Source: Alloalcanivorax xenomutans (GTDB lineage: Bacteria > Pseudomonadota > Gammaproteobacteria > Pseudomonadales > Alcanivoracaceae). Taken from it: a stretch of DNA of 62,878 bases. The notes beneath the pieces are model-generated. The model searched no databases and was not told where the DNA came from. It worked only from the letters and a program-made list of their open reading frames with translations. Position numbers and translations under genes: made by a program. Where the stretch lies: positions 1-62,878 of the forward strand of contig NZ_OBMO01000025.1 of NCBI RefSeq assembly GCF_900217905.1, in the 5' to 3' direction. Positions 1-8,549 of this stretch are shown in pieces. Each line of letters opens with the position of its first letter. The first letter of the stretch is position 1.

Positions 1-48
1 CTCGCGTTTGAACGCGTCACTAAACCGACGCTTGCTGCGAAATTGCAT
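1..48 (-). CDS. IS3-like transposase OrfA, N-terminal 16 residues (partial)
   Basis: The visible peptide is MQFRSKRRFSDAFKRE. The basic KRRFSDAFKRE stretch resembles the start of the helix-turn-helix of IS3-type OrfA proteins. The ATG lies 47 bp inside the IS end, a usual distance for this family. The gene is cut by the window edge, so completeness cannot be judged. An identical partial gene sits at 62831-62878. Confidence 0.7.
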   Translation of the reverse strand, partial: MQFRSKRRFSDAFKRE

Positions 49-95
49 ACACCTTCCTCGTCAATGAAGGTGTCTACTTTTTTGGGGCCACTCCA
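1..95 (-). mobile_element. 5' end of an IS3-like insertion sequence (left edge copy)
   Basis: On the minus strand the element begins at position 95 with TGGAGTGGCCCCAAAAAAGT, a TG-started end typical of IS3-family inverted repeats, and runs off the window. Positions 48 to 1 encode the start of a transposase OrfA. The same 95 bp recur, fully identical and in inverted orientation, at 62784-62878. The IS body therefore lies outside the window at both ends, and the window stops inside it, as a contig assembled between two repeat copies would. IS3 family membership is inferred from the terminus and the 16 visible residues only. Confidence 0.8.
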
Positions 96-99
96 CTTT

Positions 100-134
100 T
101 TTAACTGTTCACTTTTAACTCTTCACTATTCACT
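100..134 (-). repeat. Heptanucleotide tandem array at the queF stop codon
   Basis: Read on the minus strand this is five tandem heptamers: AGTGAAT, AGTGAAG, AGTTAAA, AGTGAAC, AGTTAAA. The queF stop codon TGA (132-130) lies inside the first unit. The IS end starts five bases beyond the array, at 95. The same AGTKAAY array recurs at 25420, 25571, 57910, 58084 and 62616. Confidence 0.85.
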
Positions 135-951
135 GTCTTATTGTGCGTCGGTTCTCCGGCGCCGCTTCGAAGTTGCTGCGGAACGGGTTGATGTCGAGGC
201 CGCCGCGGCGGGTGAAGCGGCCGAGGACGGAGAGTTTGGCCGGGGCACATTGGCGCTGCAGGTCGACGAACATCTGCTCGACGATCTGCTCATGGAAGCC
301 CTGGTGGTTGCGCAGGGAGACCACATAGCGCAGGAAACCCGCCGGATCGATGGGCACGCCTTCATAGCGCACCACCACCGTGCCCCAATCCGGCTGGTTG
401 GTCACCGGGCAATGGCTGCGCAGGAGGTGCGAATAGAGTTCACCCTGGTGTGCCTCCCCCGTCGTGGTGGTCAGCAGGTCCGGGCGGTACTCGACGGTGT
501 CAATGGTCAGATCCAGCTCATCCACGCAAACACCATCGCCATGCCAGGCCGGTTGGGCCGCCGCCTCGTCCAGGGAAAGAATCCGCACCGTCACCGCTTC
601 TCCGGCCACCTTGCCCAGGTCGGCTGTGATGATCTCCCGTACGGAATCGGCATCGGTGTAGCGGCTGTTGGCGAACGAATTCAGGTAAAGCTTCAGCGAT
701 TTGGACTCGATGATGTTGTCCGAGGTGCACGGCACCCGGACTTCCACCAGCGCCACATGGGGTTTGCCGCCCTGGTCCAACCAGGACAGCTCGTAGCCGG
801 TCCATAGATCCTCGCCCCGGAACGGCAGGGTGCCGGTCAGCGCCAGGCTTTCCCGTGCCAGTGCCCGGGGCACCGGATACAGCAGTTCCGGTGCGTATTG
901 ATCCACGTACTCACTAGTTTGCCCCAGCGGGGCGTCTTGCAAATAGCTCAT
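130..951 (-). CDS. queF: NADPH-dependent 7-cyano-7-deazaguanine reductase QueF (long form)
   Basis: QueF reduces the nitrile preQ0 to the amine preQ1 in queuosine tRNA-modification biosynthesis, in the cytoplasm. The 273-residue length matches the bimodular long-form (E. coli-type) enzyme. Visible family motifs are [13 protein letters not shown] (residues 81-93, the QueF motif), the nucleophilic Cys181 in [12 protein letters not shown], with Asp188, and the His220-Glu221 pair. The C-terminus ([10 protein letters not shown]...IRQ) looks like a natural family end, so the neighbouring IS has not truncated the gene. The stop codon lies inside a heptamer repeat array. The next gene on the same strand ends 10 bp upstream, so queF could be read from the same message. 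Confidence 0.96.
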   Translation of the reverse strand: MSYLQDAPLGQTSEYVDQYAPELLYPVPRALARESLALTGTLPFRGEDLWTGYELSWLDQGGKPHVALVEVRVPCTSDNIIESKSLKLYLNSFANSRYTDADSVREIITADLGKVAGEAVTVRILSLDEAAAQPAWHGDGVCVDELDLTIDTVEYRPDLLTTTTGEAHQGELYSHLLRSHCPVTNQPDWGTVVVRYEGVPIDPAGFLRYVVSLRNHQGFHEQIVEQMFVDLQRQCAPAKLSVLGRFTRRGGLDINPFRSNFEAAPENRRTIRQ

Positions 952-960
952 TATCTTGTC

Positions 961-1734
961 TCAGGCGCGGATACCGGTGCCACGGCGCAGCAGCCACAGG
1001 GCCAGGATATAAAAGCCCAACACGAACAGCGCGATGGTCCCCAGGGACGTGTACACATTAACGTCACTGACTCCCAGAATACCGTAACGGAAGGCGTTGA
1101 CCATGTAGACGATGGGGTTGGCCAGGGTCACCGTACGCCAGAAATCCGGCAGCAGCTCCAACGAATAAAACACCCCGCCCAGATAGGTCAGCGGCGTCAG
1201 CACGAAGTTGGGGATGATGCTGATGTCGTCGAAATTACGGGCGAACACCGCGTTGATGAAACCACCGAGGGAGAACAACGCCGCCGTCATCACCACCACC
1301 GACAGCGTGATCCAGGCATGCTGCAGCGTCAGATGGGTGAAGAACAGACTCAGCACGGTAACGATGCCGCCGACCATCAAACCGCGGGCGATACCGCCCA
1401 CCATGTAGCCGGTGAGAATGACGTGGGCCGGCATCGGCGACACCATCATCTCCTCGATGGAATGCTGGAACTTGGTGGAGAAGAACGAACTGACCACATT
1501 GCCGTAGCTGTTCTGGATCACGCTCATCATGATCAGACCGGGCACGATGTATTGCATGTAATCGAAGCCGCCCATATCACCGATGCGGCTGCCCACCAGG
1601 TTGCCGAAGATGACGAAATACAGGGACATGGTGATCGCCGGCGGCAGCAACGTCTGCGGCCAGATACGCACGAAGCGCCGGATTTCCTTGGTCACCAGGG
1701 TGAGAAACGCCACCCACTGTTCAGTAAAACTCAC
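961..1734 (-). CDS. ABC-2 type transporter permease (YadH-like)
   Basis: This is a 257-residue inner-membrane protein with about six hydrophobic helices and the ABC-2 permease layout (N-terminal cytoplasmic stretch, then FVRIWPQTLLPPAITMSLYF). It resembles E. coli YadH. Its start overlaps the stop of the ATPase gene by ATGA (1731-1734), so the two are translationally coupled and form one exporter. The family exports lipids, polysaccharides or drugs. The substrate here is unknown. Confidence 0.9.
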   Translation of the reverse strand: MSFTEQWVAFLTLVTKEIRRFVRIWPQTLLPPAITMSLYFVIFGNLVGSRIGDMGGFDYMQYIVPGLIMMSVIQNSYGNVVSSFFSTKFQHSIEEMMVSPMPAHVILTGYMVGGIARGLMVGGIVTVLSLFFTHLTLQHAWITLSVVVMTAALFSLGGFINAVFARNFDDISIIPNFVLTPLTYLGGVFYSLELLPDFWRTVTLANPIVYMVNAFRYGILGVSDVNVYTSLGTIALFVLGFYILALWLLRRGTGIRA

Positions 1735-2672
1735 GAGGCGGCCTCCTTGCCGGCAAGATCCGCGTTGCGTTCCACCAGTCGCACGAACAATTCCTCCAGC
1801 CGGTTGGCTTTGTTACGCATGCTCAGCACTTGAATGTCCTGTTCCGCCAGGGCACCGAACAGGCGATTGAGACTCTCGGTTTTCGGCACATCCACTTCCA
1901 GGGTGGCGGCATCACGCAGGCGCACGTGGAAACCGCACAACTCCGGCGCGCTTTGCAGCGGCCGTTGCAGATCAAGCACGAAGGTCTCCACCTGCAGCTT
2001 CTCCAGCAGGGATCTCATATCGGTGTTTTCGACGATCACGCCGTGGTCGATGATGGCGATGCGCCGGCACAGCGACTCCGCCTCTTCCAGATAATGAGTG
2101 GTGAGAATGATGGTGCGCCCTTGCTCATTCAGACCGATGAGAAAATCCCACATGGAGCGGCGCAACTCGATGTCGACGCCGGCGGTGGGCTCATCCAGGA
2201 TCAGCAGCTCCGGTTCGTGCACCAGCGCGCGGGCGATCATCAGGCGGCGCTTCATGCCCCCGGAGAGCATGCGCGCGGCGGACTGGCGCTTCTCCCACAA
2301 CCCGAGCTGGCGCAGATATTTCTCCGCCTGGCGCCGGGCCTCGGCGATGGGGATGCCGTAGAACCCGGCCTGGGTGACGACGATGTCGTACACTTTCTCG
2401 AATTGATTGAAGTTAAATTCCTGCGGCACCACACCGATCTTCTTTTTTGCCAGTGCCCGCTCCCGGTCCAGGGAATGCCCGAAGATCTCGACCTCTCCGC
2501 CGCTCTTGTTCACCAGAGAACTGACGATGCCGATGGTGGTGGATTTGCCGGCGCCATTGGGGCCCAGCAATGCGAAGAACTCGCCTTTTTCAACGGTCAG
2601 GTCGATGCCCTTGAGCGCCTGGACACCGTTGCCGTAGGTTTTGGTCAGATTACGAATGGTCAAGGCCGACAA
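1731..2672 (-). CDS. ABC transporter ATP-binding protein (YadG-like)
   Basis: This cytoplasmic ATPase partners the following ABC-2 permease. Walker A is GPNGAGKST (37-45), the Q-loop glutamine is residue 84, the signature LSGGM is 136-140, Walker B ends in Asp160-Glu161, and the switch histidine is 193. Length 313 is usual for the YadG/CcmA-like group, which has a C-terminal extension after the nucleotide-binding domain. The best start is a TTG at 2672, preceded by GAGAGG at a good distance; no ATG fits as well. The transport substrate cannot be read from the sequence. Confidence 0.92.
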   Translation of the reverse strand: MSALTIRNLTKTYGNGVQALKGIDLTVEKGEFFALLGPNGAGKSTTIGIVSSLVNKSGGEVEIFGHSLDRERALAKKKIGVVPQEFNFNQFEKVYDIVVTQAGFYGIPIAEARRQAEKYLRQLGLWEKRQSAARMLSGGMKRRLMIARALVHEPELLILDEPTAGVDIELRRSMWDFLIGLNEQGRTIILTTHYLEEAESLCRRIAIIDHGVIVENTDMRSLLEKLQVETFVLDLQRPLQSAPELCGFHVRLRDAATLEVDVPKTESLNRLFGALAEQDIQVLSMRNKANRLEELFVRLVERNADLAGKEAAS

Positions 2673-2777
2673 AAATCACCTCTCTTTCCGGTCTGGGGCG
2701 GAAAACGGATCCAATCCGAGTGCTTTACCAATCGGTGCGTAGCGAACGGTAGTTAATGGGGATAACCAAAGACAAAA

Positions 2778-3455
2778 TCAAGCAGAGGCACGCAGCAAGC
2801 GGTGGCCACGTTCACCACGCCATACCCAGTGCATGCCGCCGTCCTGGAACCAGACCCACAGGCCTTCCATCATCCACGGCCAATCGTCCTGGTTGATGGA
2901 GCGCCGCCCTTCCAGCTCCGCCACCAGCACCGCGAGAATGGTGTCATGGGTCACGTGCACCGCCAGTTCACCGTGGCCAGGCTCCCGGTTCCGCAAGTAG
3001 ACGGCCAGCTTGGCGCAGCCATCCGCCGGCGACAGCATGCCCTCGAACGGATTCTGCAAATGGCGATTGAGGAATCGCATGGCGCCCATCTTCAGAAAGG
3101 TGGGTCCCACCCGATTCATGTCCTGCACATAGCACCCCGGTTCCACCAGCGTGTTATCGGTGAGCACGTCCATGGGACGATCGATCAAACCGGCGCGCAG
3201 CGCGCCCTCGGCCATGGCCTTGGCGGTATCCACGCAACGTCCCACCGGGCTGGAATAAAACGCCGACACCGGGCGCGCCAGCTGCCCTCCCCAATCCCGG
3301 GCCAGTTCGATGCCTTCCGGCGTCAACGGCAAACGGTAATCCGCGAACCCGTTCTTGGCCAGCTCCCGAACCGAGTGGCGGGTCAACAAGTGCACCGGCC
3401 GGTCCGACGGCAATAAATTGAGTGCATGCAATAATCGAGGGTGTAATCGGGCCAT
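2778..3455 (-). CDS. Histidine phosphatase superfamily protein (SixA/PGM-like fold)
   Basis: The protein (225 aa) has the branch-1 histidine phosphatase layout: LLTRHS near the N-terminus (Arg26-His27), then SPVGRCVDTA, and a second catalytic histidine in HVTHDTILAVLV. The classical RHG triad reads RHS here, a tolerated but less common variant. The ATG at 3455 was chosen over an in-frame GTG 54 bp upstream because homology to the fold begins just after it. The substrate is unknown. Neighbours on both sides are transporter operons, so context does not help. Confidence 0.8.
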   Translation of the reverse strand: MARLHPRLLHALNLLPSDRPVHLLTRHSVRELAKNGFADYRLPLTPEGIELARDWGGQLARPVSAFYSSPVGRCVDTAKAMAEGALRAGLIDRPMDVLTDNTLVEPGCYVQDMNRVGPTFLKMGAMRFLNRHLQNPFEGMLSPADGCAKLAVYLRNREPGHGELAVHVTHDTILAVLVAELEGRRSINQDDWPWMMEGLWVWFQDGGMHWVWRGERGHRLLRASA

Positions 3456-3651
3456 GGCAGATCGTCTCGCTGTCCCGCACATCTTAGGGCCTGGGGGGAT
3501 TTTCTGCACCCTTCTTGCCAGGAGTTATTGCAACGATTAACACCTCGACCGCCAACGGACTACCGCGAGCGCGGCGGCCACCTGATCGGGATGCAACCGG
3601 GCGGCGGCATTTTCATACCATTGTGGCGGGCACGCTTACACACATACGCCG

Positions 3652-3722
3652 ATTCGCTGGCAAGCCAGCTTCCCACGGAGAAAGCCACGGAGCCGCTGTG
3701 GGAAGCTGGCTTGCCAGCGAAT
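3652..3722. repeat. REP-like palindrome
   Basis: Two perfect 25-bp arms (3652-3676 and 3698-3722) enclose a 21-nt loop containing GAGCCGCT. The arm core (GCTGGCAAGCCAGCTTCCCAC) belongs to the same family as the hairpins at 15798, 35234, 42898 and 57978. It lies between the 3' end of the LolD-like gene and the 5' end of the phosphatase gene. Such palindromes can stabilise mRNA 3' ends or serve as gyrase, IHF or RAYT-transposase targets. Confidence 0.85.
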
Positions 3723-3742
3723 TCCGAGACAGCACGGGCGGC

Positions 3743-4432
3743 TCACTGGAGGCGCCCCTGACCCTCAAGCCGGCCATCCACCAGATGCAGGCGCCGGCCC
3801 ATGCGCGCCGCCAGCTCCATATCGTGGGTTACCGCGATCACCGTTTTACCGCGCTGATGCACCAGATCGTGAAGAATGGAGAAGACCTGTTCGGAACTGG
3901 CGCTGTCCAGGCTGCCGGTGGGCTCATCCGCCAGCACCAGGGGCGGATCGTTGGCCAGCGCCCGGGCCACCGCCACACGCTGGCGCTGGCCGCCGGACAG
4001 TTGATGCGGCCGTTTGTGCAGATGCGCTTCCAGGCCCAGCACCGCCAACAGCTCGGCGGCGCGTTCGCGCTGCTCGCGGTCGTTGCGTTCACCCAGCTTG
4101 CGCATCGGCAGCATGACATTGTCCAGGGCGCTGAATTCCGGCAACAGAAAATGGAACTGGAATACAAACCCCAGGGTTCGCAAACGCAATGCGGCCCGTG
4201 CGGCTTCGTCCAGCTCGGCGGTGTCCTGGTCAATCAACACCAGACGGCCCCGGGTTAACTGATCCAGCAGGCCAAGCAGGTACAGCAGCGAAGACTTGCC
4301 GGAGCCGGAGGGGCCGGTAATGGCGACGAATTCCCCACCGGATACCGTCAGGGAGACGTCGTCCACCAGCGTCACCGGCACGGTACCCGGGAGAATCCGC
4401 GTCAGGTGCTCACCACGCAACAATACGCTCAT
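3743..4432 (-). CDS. LolD/MacB-type ABC ATPase of an exporter operon
   Basis: The ATPase is 229 aa. Walker A is GPSGSGKS (40-47), the signature LSGGQ is 145-149, and Walker [10 protein letters not shown] has Glu170. The PTGSLD tail is characteristic of the LolD/MacB/FtsE group that pairs with FtsX-like permeases. The open frame extends upstream, but the start is placed at 4432, where ATG overlaps the stop of the permease gene (ATGA). It is the last gene of the HlyD-FtsX-LolD operon. Because the operon has a periplasmic adaptor and a TetR gene, a small-molecule or peptide exporter is more likely than lipoprotein release. Confidence 0.92.
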   Translation of the reverse strand: MSVLLRGEHLTRILPGTVPVTLVDDVSLTVSGGEFVAITGPSGSGKSSLLYLLGLLDQLTRGRLVLIDQDTAELDEAARAALRLRTLGFVFQFHFLLPEFSALDNVMLPMRKLGERNDREQRERAAELLAVLGLEAHLHKRPHQLSGGQRQRVAVARALANDPPLVLADEPTGSLDSASSEQVFSILHDLVHQRGKTVIAVTHDMELAARMGRRLHLVDGRLEGQGRLQ

Positions 4433-5685
4433 GACGCTCCCCGGATAATATCCACTGGATGCAGACGGGCGGCGCGACGGGCCGGCAGGTAACCGGCCAT
4501 GGACGCCGAGGCCAGTGCGCATCCGGCCGCGACCAGGTAATGCCAGACATTCCAGGCCAGTGGCAGATGCGTCATCTCCTGGGCCACGCCGGCACCGGAG
4601 AGCTCGAAACGCACCATCGACATGGCCACGCACAACAGTGCGCCGATCATCCAGCCGATGACCGAGCCGGCAACCCCGAAGGCCACGCCTTCCGCCACGA
4701 ACAACCGGCGTATGTCGCGCTCGGTAAAGCCCAGGGATTTGAGGATGGCGATGTCGCGGCTTTTTTCGTGGGTGATGGTGGAAATAATGTTGAAGATGCC
4801 AAACCCGGCCACCACCAGAATGGCGCCGACCACCGTGTACATGATCACATTGCGCACCACCAGCGCTTCCAGCAGGGATTCGTTGGCTTCCTGCCAGGCC
4901 ACCGTCTTATAGCCGATCCGCCGCTCGGCCCGGCGCGCCACCTCCGGCGCCAGCGCCGGATCCGCCAGCCGCAGGCGAATGTCGTTGATGACATTGGGCC
5001 GGTCACTGAGAGTCTGGGCTTTGGTCAGCAGCACATACCCTTCCCCCTCGTCACGGGCGGTGGTGCCGGTATGAAACAGACCGGTGATCTTGAAGGAACG
5101 GGACTCACCGGTGGCGGACACCAGCGACACTGTGGTGCCCAGCCGGGCACCCAGTTTTTCCGCCAGGCGATCGCCGACCACCAGATTGTTGCCACCGAAC
5201 GCCAGTGACTGGAAATCCCCGGCGATGAACTCTTCCGGCTTGATCGCCGCCACCGCCTGGGCCTGATCCGGCTCGATGCCGACCAGAGTCAGGCCCTGGT
5301 CCCGGCCGGCATAACGGACCACCCCCTGGGTACGCAGACTCCAGGCCAGTGAGCCCGGCACCCAACCGGAAAGGCGGGCGCGCACCTCCACCGGATTGAG
5401 AATGCCGCGCCGGTCCTCCTTCGGGCGCAGACCAGCGATGGCAACGGCATCGAAGCGATCCTGCACCGGCTGGCGCCGGGCATGACGAAATTCATCGGTG
5501 ATCCGCACATGCGGCATGGCGTTGACCATCTGCTCGATCATGTCGTCCTCGCCTCCCTGCATCAGAGCCGCCATGGCAATGGAGAACCCGACGCCCAAAG
5601 CCACGCTGAGGACCGCCACCAGGGTCTGCCGGCCGCGTCCCAACACATGGGAGCGGGCCAGATCCAGGACCACCGGCACCTTCAT
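4429..5685 (-). CDS. FtsX-like/MacB-type ABC permease
   Basis: This 418-residue protein has one N-terminal transmembrane helix (about 18-40), a large periplasmic MacB_PCD domain (about 45-270) and three C-terminal helices (about 280-305, 325-355 and 380-400). The motif ATLKS-like DIAILKSLGFTERDI in the cytoplasmic coupling helix is typical of FtsX/LolC/MacB permeases. It overlaps the adaptor gene upstream by 4 bp and the ATPase gene downstream by 4 bp, so all three are coupled. It works in the inner membrane with the adaptor and ATPase. Confidence 0.92.
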   Translation of the reverse strand: MKVPVVLDLARSHVLGRGRQTLVAVLSVALGVGFSIAMAALMQGGEDDMIEQMVNAMPHVRITDEFRHARRQPVQDRFDAVAIAGLRPKEDRRGILNPVEVRARLSGWVPGSLAWSLRTQGVVRYAGRDQGLTLVGIEPDQAQAVAAIKPEEFIAGDFQSLAFGGNNLVVGDRLAEKLGARLGTTVSLVSATGESRSFKITGLFHTGTTARDEGEGYVLLTKAQTLSDRPNVINDIRLRLADPALAPEVARRAERRIGYKTVAWQEANESLLEALVVRNVIMYTVVGAILVVAGFGIFNIISTITHEKSRDIAILKSLGFTERDIRRLFVAEGVAFGVAGSVIGWMIGALLCVAMSMVRFELSGAGVAQEMTHLPLAWNVWHYLVAAGCALASASMAGYLPARRAARLHPVDIIRGAS

Positions 5686-6716
5686 GGCGGCGCCTCCCGC
5701 CGCTCCGGGCGCACCCGGTCTCCGTGTTCCCGATCGTCCGGAAAGGGCACGATCACAGCGGTTTCCGCGGACACGCCGTCACGCACTTCCACCTGATCGA
5801 TGCCGCGAATGCCCACCGCCACCGATGCCATCACCACGCGGCCATCCCGGACCCACGCCAGCCGGTCCCCGTCGAACGCATTCGCCGGCAACAGCCAGGC
5901 GTGGCGGGAAACCCGGGTGACGATATTGGCCTCCACCGTCATCCCCACCCTCAGCGGGGTGCGCTCCGGCAATGCCAGATAAACCCGGTAGGTCTTGGCC
6001 ACCGGGTCACCTTTCGGGGTGATTCGTTCGACCCGGGCTTCCAGGGATTGCCCTGGAAAAGCGTCCGAGTTGAGCAAGACGTCCTGACCGGTCTCGACCT
6101 GGGGAATGTCTTCCTCATTGACTTCCGCCACTACCCACAGCGGCCGTGGCCGCCCTATCCAGAACAACGGCGTGTCCGGGCTGGCGATCTCTCCGGGTTC
6201 ACCCTCATCGCGCAACACATGACCATCCATGGGCGCCCGTATCTGATGGTATTCCAACACGGTGCGTTGACGCTCCACCGCCGCTCGGGTCTGCTCCGCC
6301 TCGCTCCTGGCCTGGTCCAGCGCCTGGCGACTGACCGCGTTGCGGGCCGCCAGCACCTTGAGGCGCTGATAATCGATTTCCGCGCGCCGTGCCCTGGCCC
6401 CCAGTTCGGCCAGAGTGGCGCGGGCCTCGCGGTCATCCAGGCTCGCCAATACCTGACCTTCACTGACCTGTTCCCCCTCGCAGCGGCAATGGGTTTGCAG
6501 ACGCCCACTCACCAGCGGCGCCACCCGCGCCCAATAGCGAGGTTCCACTTCCCCTGTGGCGTAGACCACCTCGGCGGCATCGCCACGTTGCGGAGCCACC
6601 ACCGTCACCGTCGGTGGCCGCCACAACCAGAACCACAGCAGCCCCAGGAATAGCATCAGCGCGAGCAACCACCCGAACCGCTTGAGCAAAACAGGCTTAC
6701 CGGAGACCCATTGCAT
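5682..6716 (-). CDS. HlyD-family periplasmic adaptor (membrane fusion protein)
   Basis: The protein is 344 aa with an N-terminal membrane anchor (residues 12-32). Next come a split lipoyl domain, a hairpin rich in Arg/Glu/Ala, with the second lipoyl half at GHVLRDEGEPGEIA, and beta-barrel domains. It bridges the inner-membrane MacB-like permease towards an outer-membrane channel, which is not encoded here. It is the first gene of the operon and diverges from a TetR gene, with two palindromes between them that probably control it. Confidence 0.92.
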   Translation of the reverse strand: MQWVSGKPVLLKRFGWLLALMLFLGLLWFWLWRPPTVTVVAPQRGDAAEVVYATGEVEPRYWARVAPLVSGRLQTHCRCEGEQVSEGQVLASLDDREARATLAELGARARRAEIDYQRLKVLAARNAVSRQALDQARSEAEQTRAAVERQRTVLEYHQIRAPMDGHVLRDEGEPGEIASPDTPLFWIGRPRPLWVVAEVNEEDIPQVETGQDVLLNSDAFPGQSLEARVERITPKGDPVAKTYRVYLALPERTPLRVGMTVEANIVTRVSRHAWLLPANAFDGDRLAWVRDGRVVMASVAVGIRGIDQVEVRDGVSAETAVIVPFPDDREHGDRVRPERREAPP

Positions 6717-6747
6717 CCCTTGTCCTTGCTGCTTAGTCTATCTACAG

Positions 6748-6787
6748 ACCGACCGTCGGTTTATTACAGACAGACCGTCGGTCTGTC
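6748..6787. promoter_or_regulatory. Two TetR-type palindromic operators between divergent genes
   Basis: A perfect 19-bp palindrome GACAGACCGTCGGTCTGTC (6769-6787) and a 13-bp palindrome ACCGACCGTCGGT (6748-6760) share the core GACCGTCGG. They lie between the adaptor start (6716) and the tetR start (6814). Their position and symmetry fit autoregulation by the adjacent TetR protein and repression of the exporter operon. Confidence 0.75.
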
Positions 6788-6813
6788 GTCAAGCCCACAG
6801 ACAGGACACGGTG

Positions 6814-7518
6814 ATGCCACGCACCCCGCAAAACCCGGAACGACGCCGGGATCAACTCCTGGATTGCGCCCAGACTCTGTTCTTTGAGCAGGGTTATGAA
6901 GCCACCACCGTCAACCACATCCTGCAGCGCTCCGGTCTCTCCAAAGGGGGGTTCTATCATTATTTCGCCTCCAAGGAGGACGTCCTGGAAGCCATTGTCG
7001 CGCGGGTGGCGGAACGTTCCGTGGCCCAGGTCAACGATTTGGTGGAACAGGACAACGGCGATGCCCTGACCCGGCTGAACGCCTTTTTGCGGCGCTCCCG
7101 GCAGCTCAAACTGGAGACCGCGCCGCAGTTACGACCGCTGTTCAGCGTCATCTTCAGCCCCGGCCATCAGTCCCTGTTTCATCGCATCAACCAGGCCAAT
7201 ATGACGCTGGTTGGGCCGCTGCTGGCACGCCTCATCCAGCAGGGTATCGAGGAAGGCCGTTTCCAGGTGCCGGATGCCACCGCCGCGGCGGAAATCATCA
7301 TGCAGTTGGGCGCCAGCACCTATGATGCGGTGGGCCGGGCGGTATACGCCCAGGGCACGCCTGAAGCCAAGGCGGCGAACCAGGCGCTGGAGCGGCGTCT
7401 TCAGTTCCAGGGGCTGGCCATCGATCGTATTCTCGGCCTGCCGGATGGCAGCATCCGCTACATTGACCCCGGCTTCGTCGAGGCGCTAATGCGCCTGCTG
7501 GATGACACCGCTGAATAA
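6814..7518 (+). CDS. TetR/AcrR family transcriptional repressor
   Basis: The protein is 234 aa. The N-terminal helix-turn-helix reads TTVNHILQRSGLSKGGFYHYF, a textbook TetR recognition helix. The C-terminal part is the usual variable helical ligand-binding domain. An upstream in-frame ATG at 6682 would place the operators inside the gene, so the ATG at 6814 is taken. It is divergent from the HlyD-FtsX-LolD operon and probably represses it until an efflux substrate binds. The ligand is unknown. Confidence 0.92.
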   Translation: MPRTPQNPERRRDQLLDCAQTLFFEQGYEATTVNHILQRSGLSKGGFYHYFASKEDVLEAIVARVAERSVAQVNDLVEQDNGDALTRLNAFLRRSRQLKLETAPQLRPLFSVIFSPGHQSLFHRINQANMTLVGPLLARLIQQGIEEGRFQVPDATAAAEIIMQLGASTYDAVGRAVYAQGTPEAKAANQALERRLQFQGLAIDRILGLPDGSIRYIDPGFVEALMRLLDDTAE

Positions 7519-7538
7519 CCAACGGCGAACACCGGGTC

Positions 7539-8450
7539 TCAGTGCCACAGTGGATCCTGACCGAACCATTCCGCCAGATAATCCAGCAGCGCCCGTAACG
7601 CCGGCGGCATATGACGCCGTGAGCGGTAAATCGCGGAAATGGCCAGATCCTCGGGGCGCCAGTCCGGCAGCAACGCCACCAGGCGGCCGCTGTCGATCAG
7701 AGGCGCCGCCGCGTACACCGGCTGCAGGGCAATACCCAACCCCGCGCTGGCGGCTTCCAGCAGTGCCATGGGATCGTTGGCGTTGAGGTTGCCTTCCACC
7801 GGCACCGACACCTCGCCGCCAGCGCCTTCACCATCATGACGCTGGAAACGCCAAAGACTTTTACCGAAATAGGAATAGGTCAAACAGTTATGGTCGGCCA
7901 GTGCCTCCACCCGCTCCGGCATGCCGCGCGCGGCCAGATAGGACGGCGATGCGCACACCACCGAAGCGCAATTGGCCAGGCGGCGGGCGATCAGATTGGG
8001 ATCCAGCTGGTTGGTGATGCGGATCGCCAGATCAATGCGTTCTTCCACCAGATTCACCGGGTGATACCCCACCTGGAGGTCAATGGCGGTGTGCCGGTAG
8101 GTCTGCAGATAGCCGGTCAGCGCCTTACCCAGCGCCGCCTGGGCCAGCGACGGCGCGCACGCCACCCGCAACCGGCCACGTGGTTGGCCATCGTCGGTGC
8201 CGCCGAGGGTTTCGATATCCTCGGCCAGTGCCAGCATTTCCCGGCACCGGCTCAGCGCCCTTTCGCCCGCCTCGGTGAGACTCAGGCGCCGGGTGCTGCG
8301 GTGCAGCAGCCGGGCATCGGCCCATTGCTCCATTCGTGCCAGATAACGGGTGACTTGAGCCCGGGAAAGATCGAGCGCGCGGGCGGCGGCGGACAGACTG
8401 CCCTGCTCAACGATGCTGACAAACACCCTGGCGGCGATCAATCGATCCAT
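7539..8450 (-). CDS. LysR family transcriptional regulator
   Basis: The 303-residue length is standard. The winged helix is at residues 1-60 (MDRLIAARVFVSIVEQGSLS, then AARALDLSRAQVTRYLARME), followed by a periplasmic-binding-protein-like effector domain. It resembles the subgroup that regulates a divergent gene. The next gene, a metallo-hydrolase, starts 99 bp away on the other strand, so it is the likely target. The effector is unknown. Confidence 0.92.
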   Translation of the reverse strand: MDRLIAARVFVSIVEQGSLSAAARALDLSRAQVTRYLARMEQWADARLLHRSTRRLSLTEAGERALSRCREMLALAEDIETLGGTDDGQPRGRLRVACAPSLAQAALGKALTGYLQTYRHTAIDLQVGYHPVNLVEERIDLAIRITNQLDPNLIARRLANCASVVCASPSYLAARGMPERVEALADHNCLTYSYFGKSLWRFQRHDGEGAGGEVSVPVEGNLNANDPMALLEAASAGLGIALQPVYAAAPLIDSGRLVALLPDWRPEDLAISAIYRSRRHMPPALRALLDYLAEWFGQDPLWH

Positions 8451-8549
8451 ATTGTTTCCAGATTCGCAACAGTGGTGTTCATTTTACAGGGTATTTGCAT
8501 CCTTTATTGCAACTTACCATGAAGGCCTGACTCAATCAGGAGATCCTTT

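Noticed and set aside
4433-4633. An N-terminal extension of the LolD-like ATPase (67 extra residues)
   Set aside because: It would overlap the permease gene by about 200 bp and has no homology. The ATGA overlap gives the usual start.
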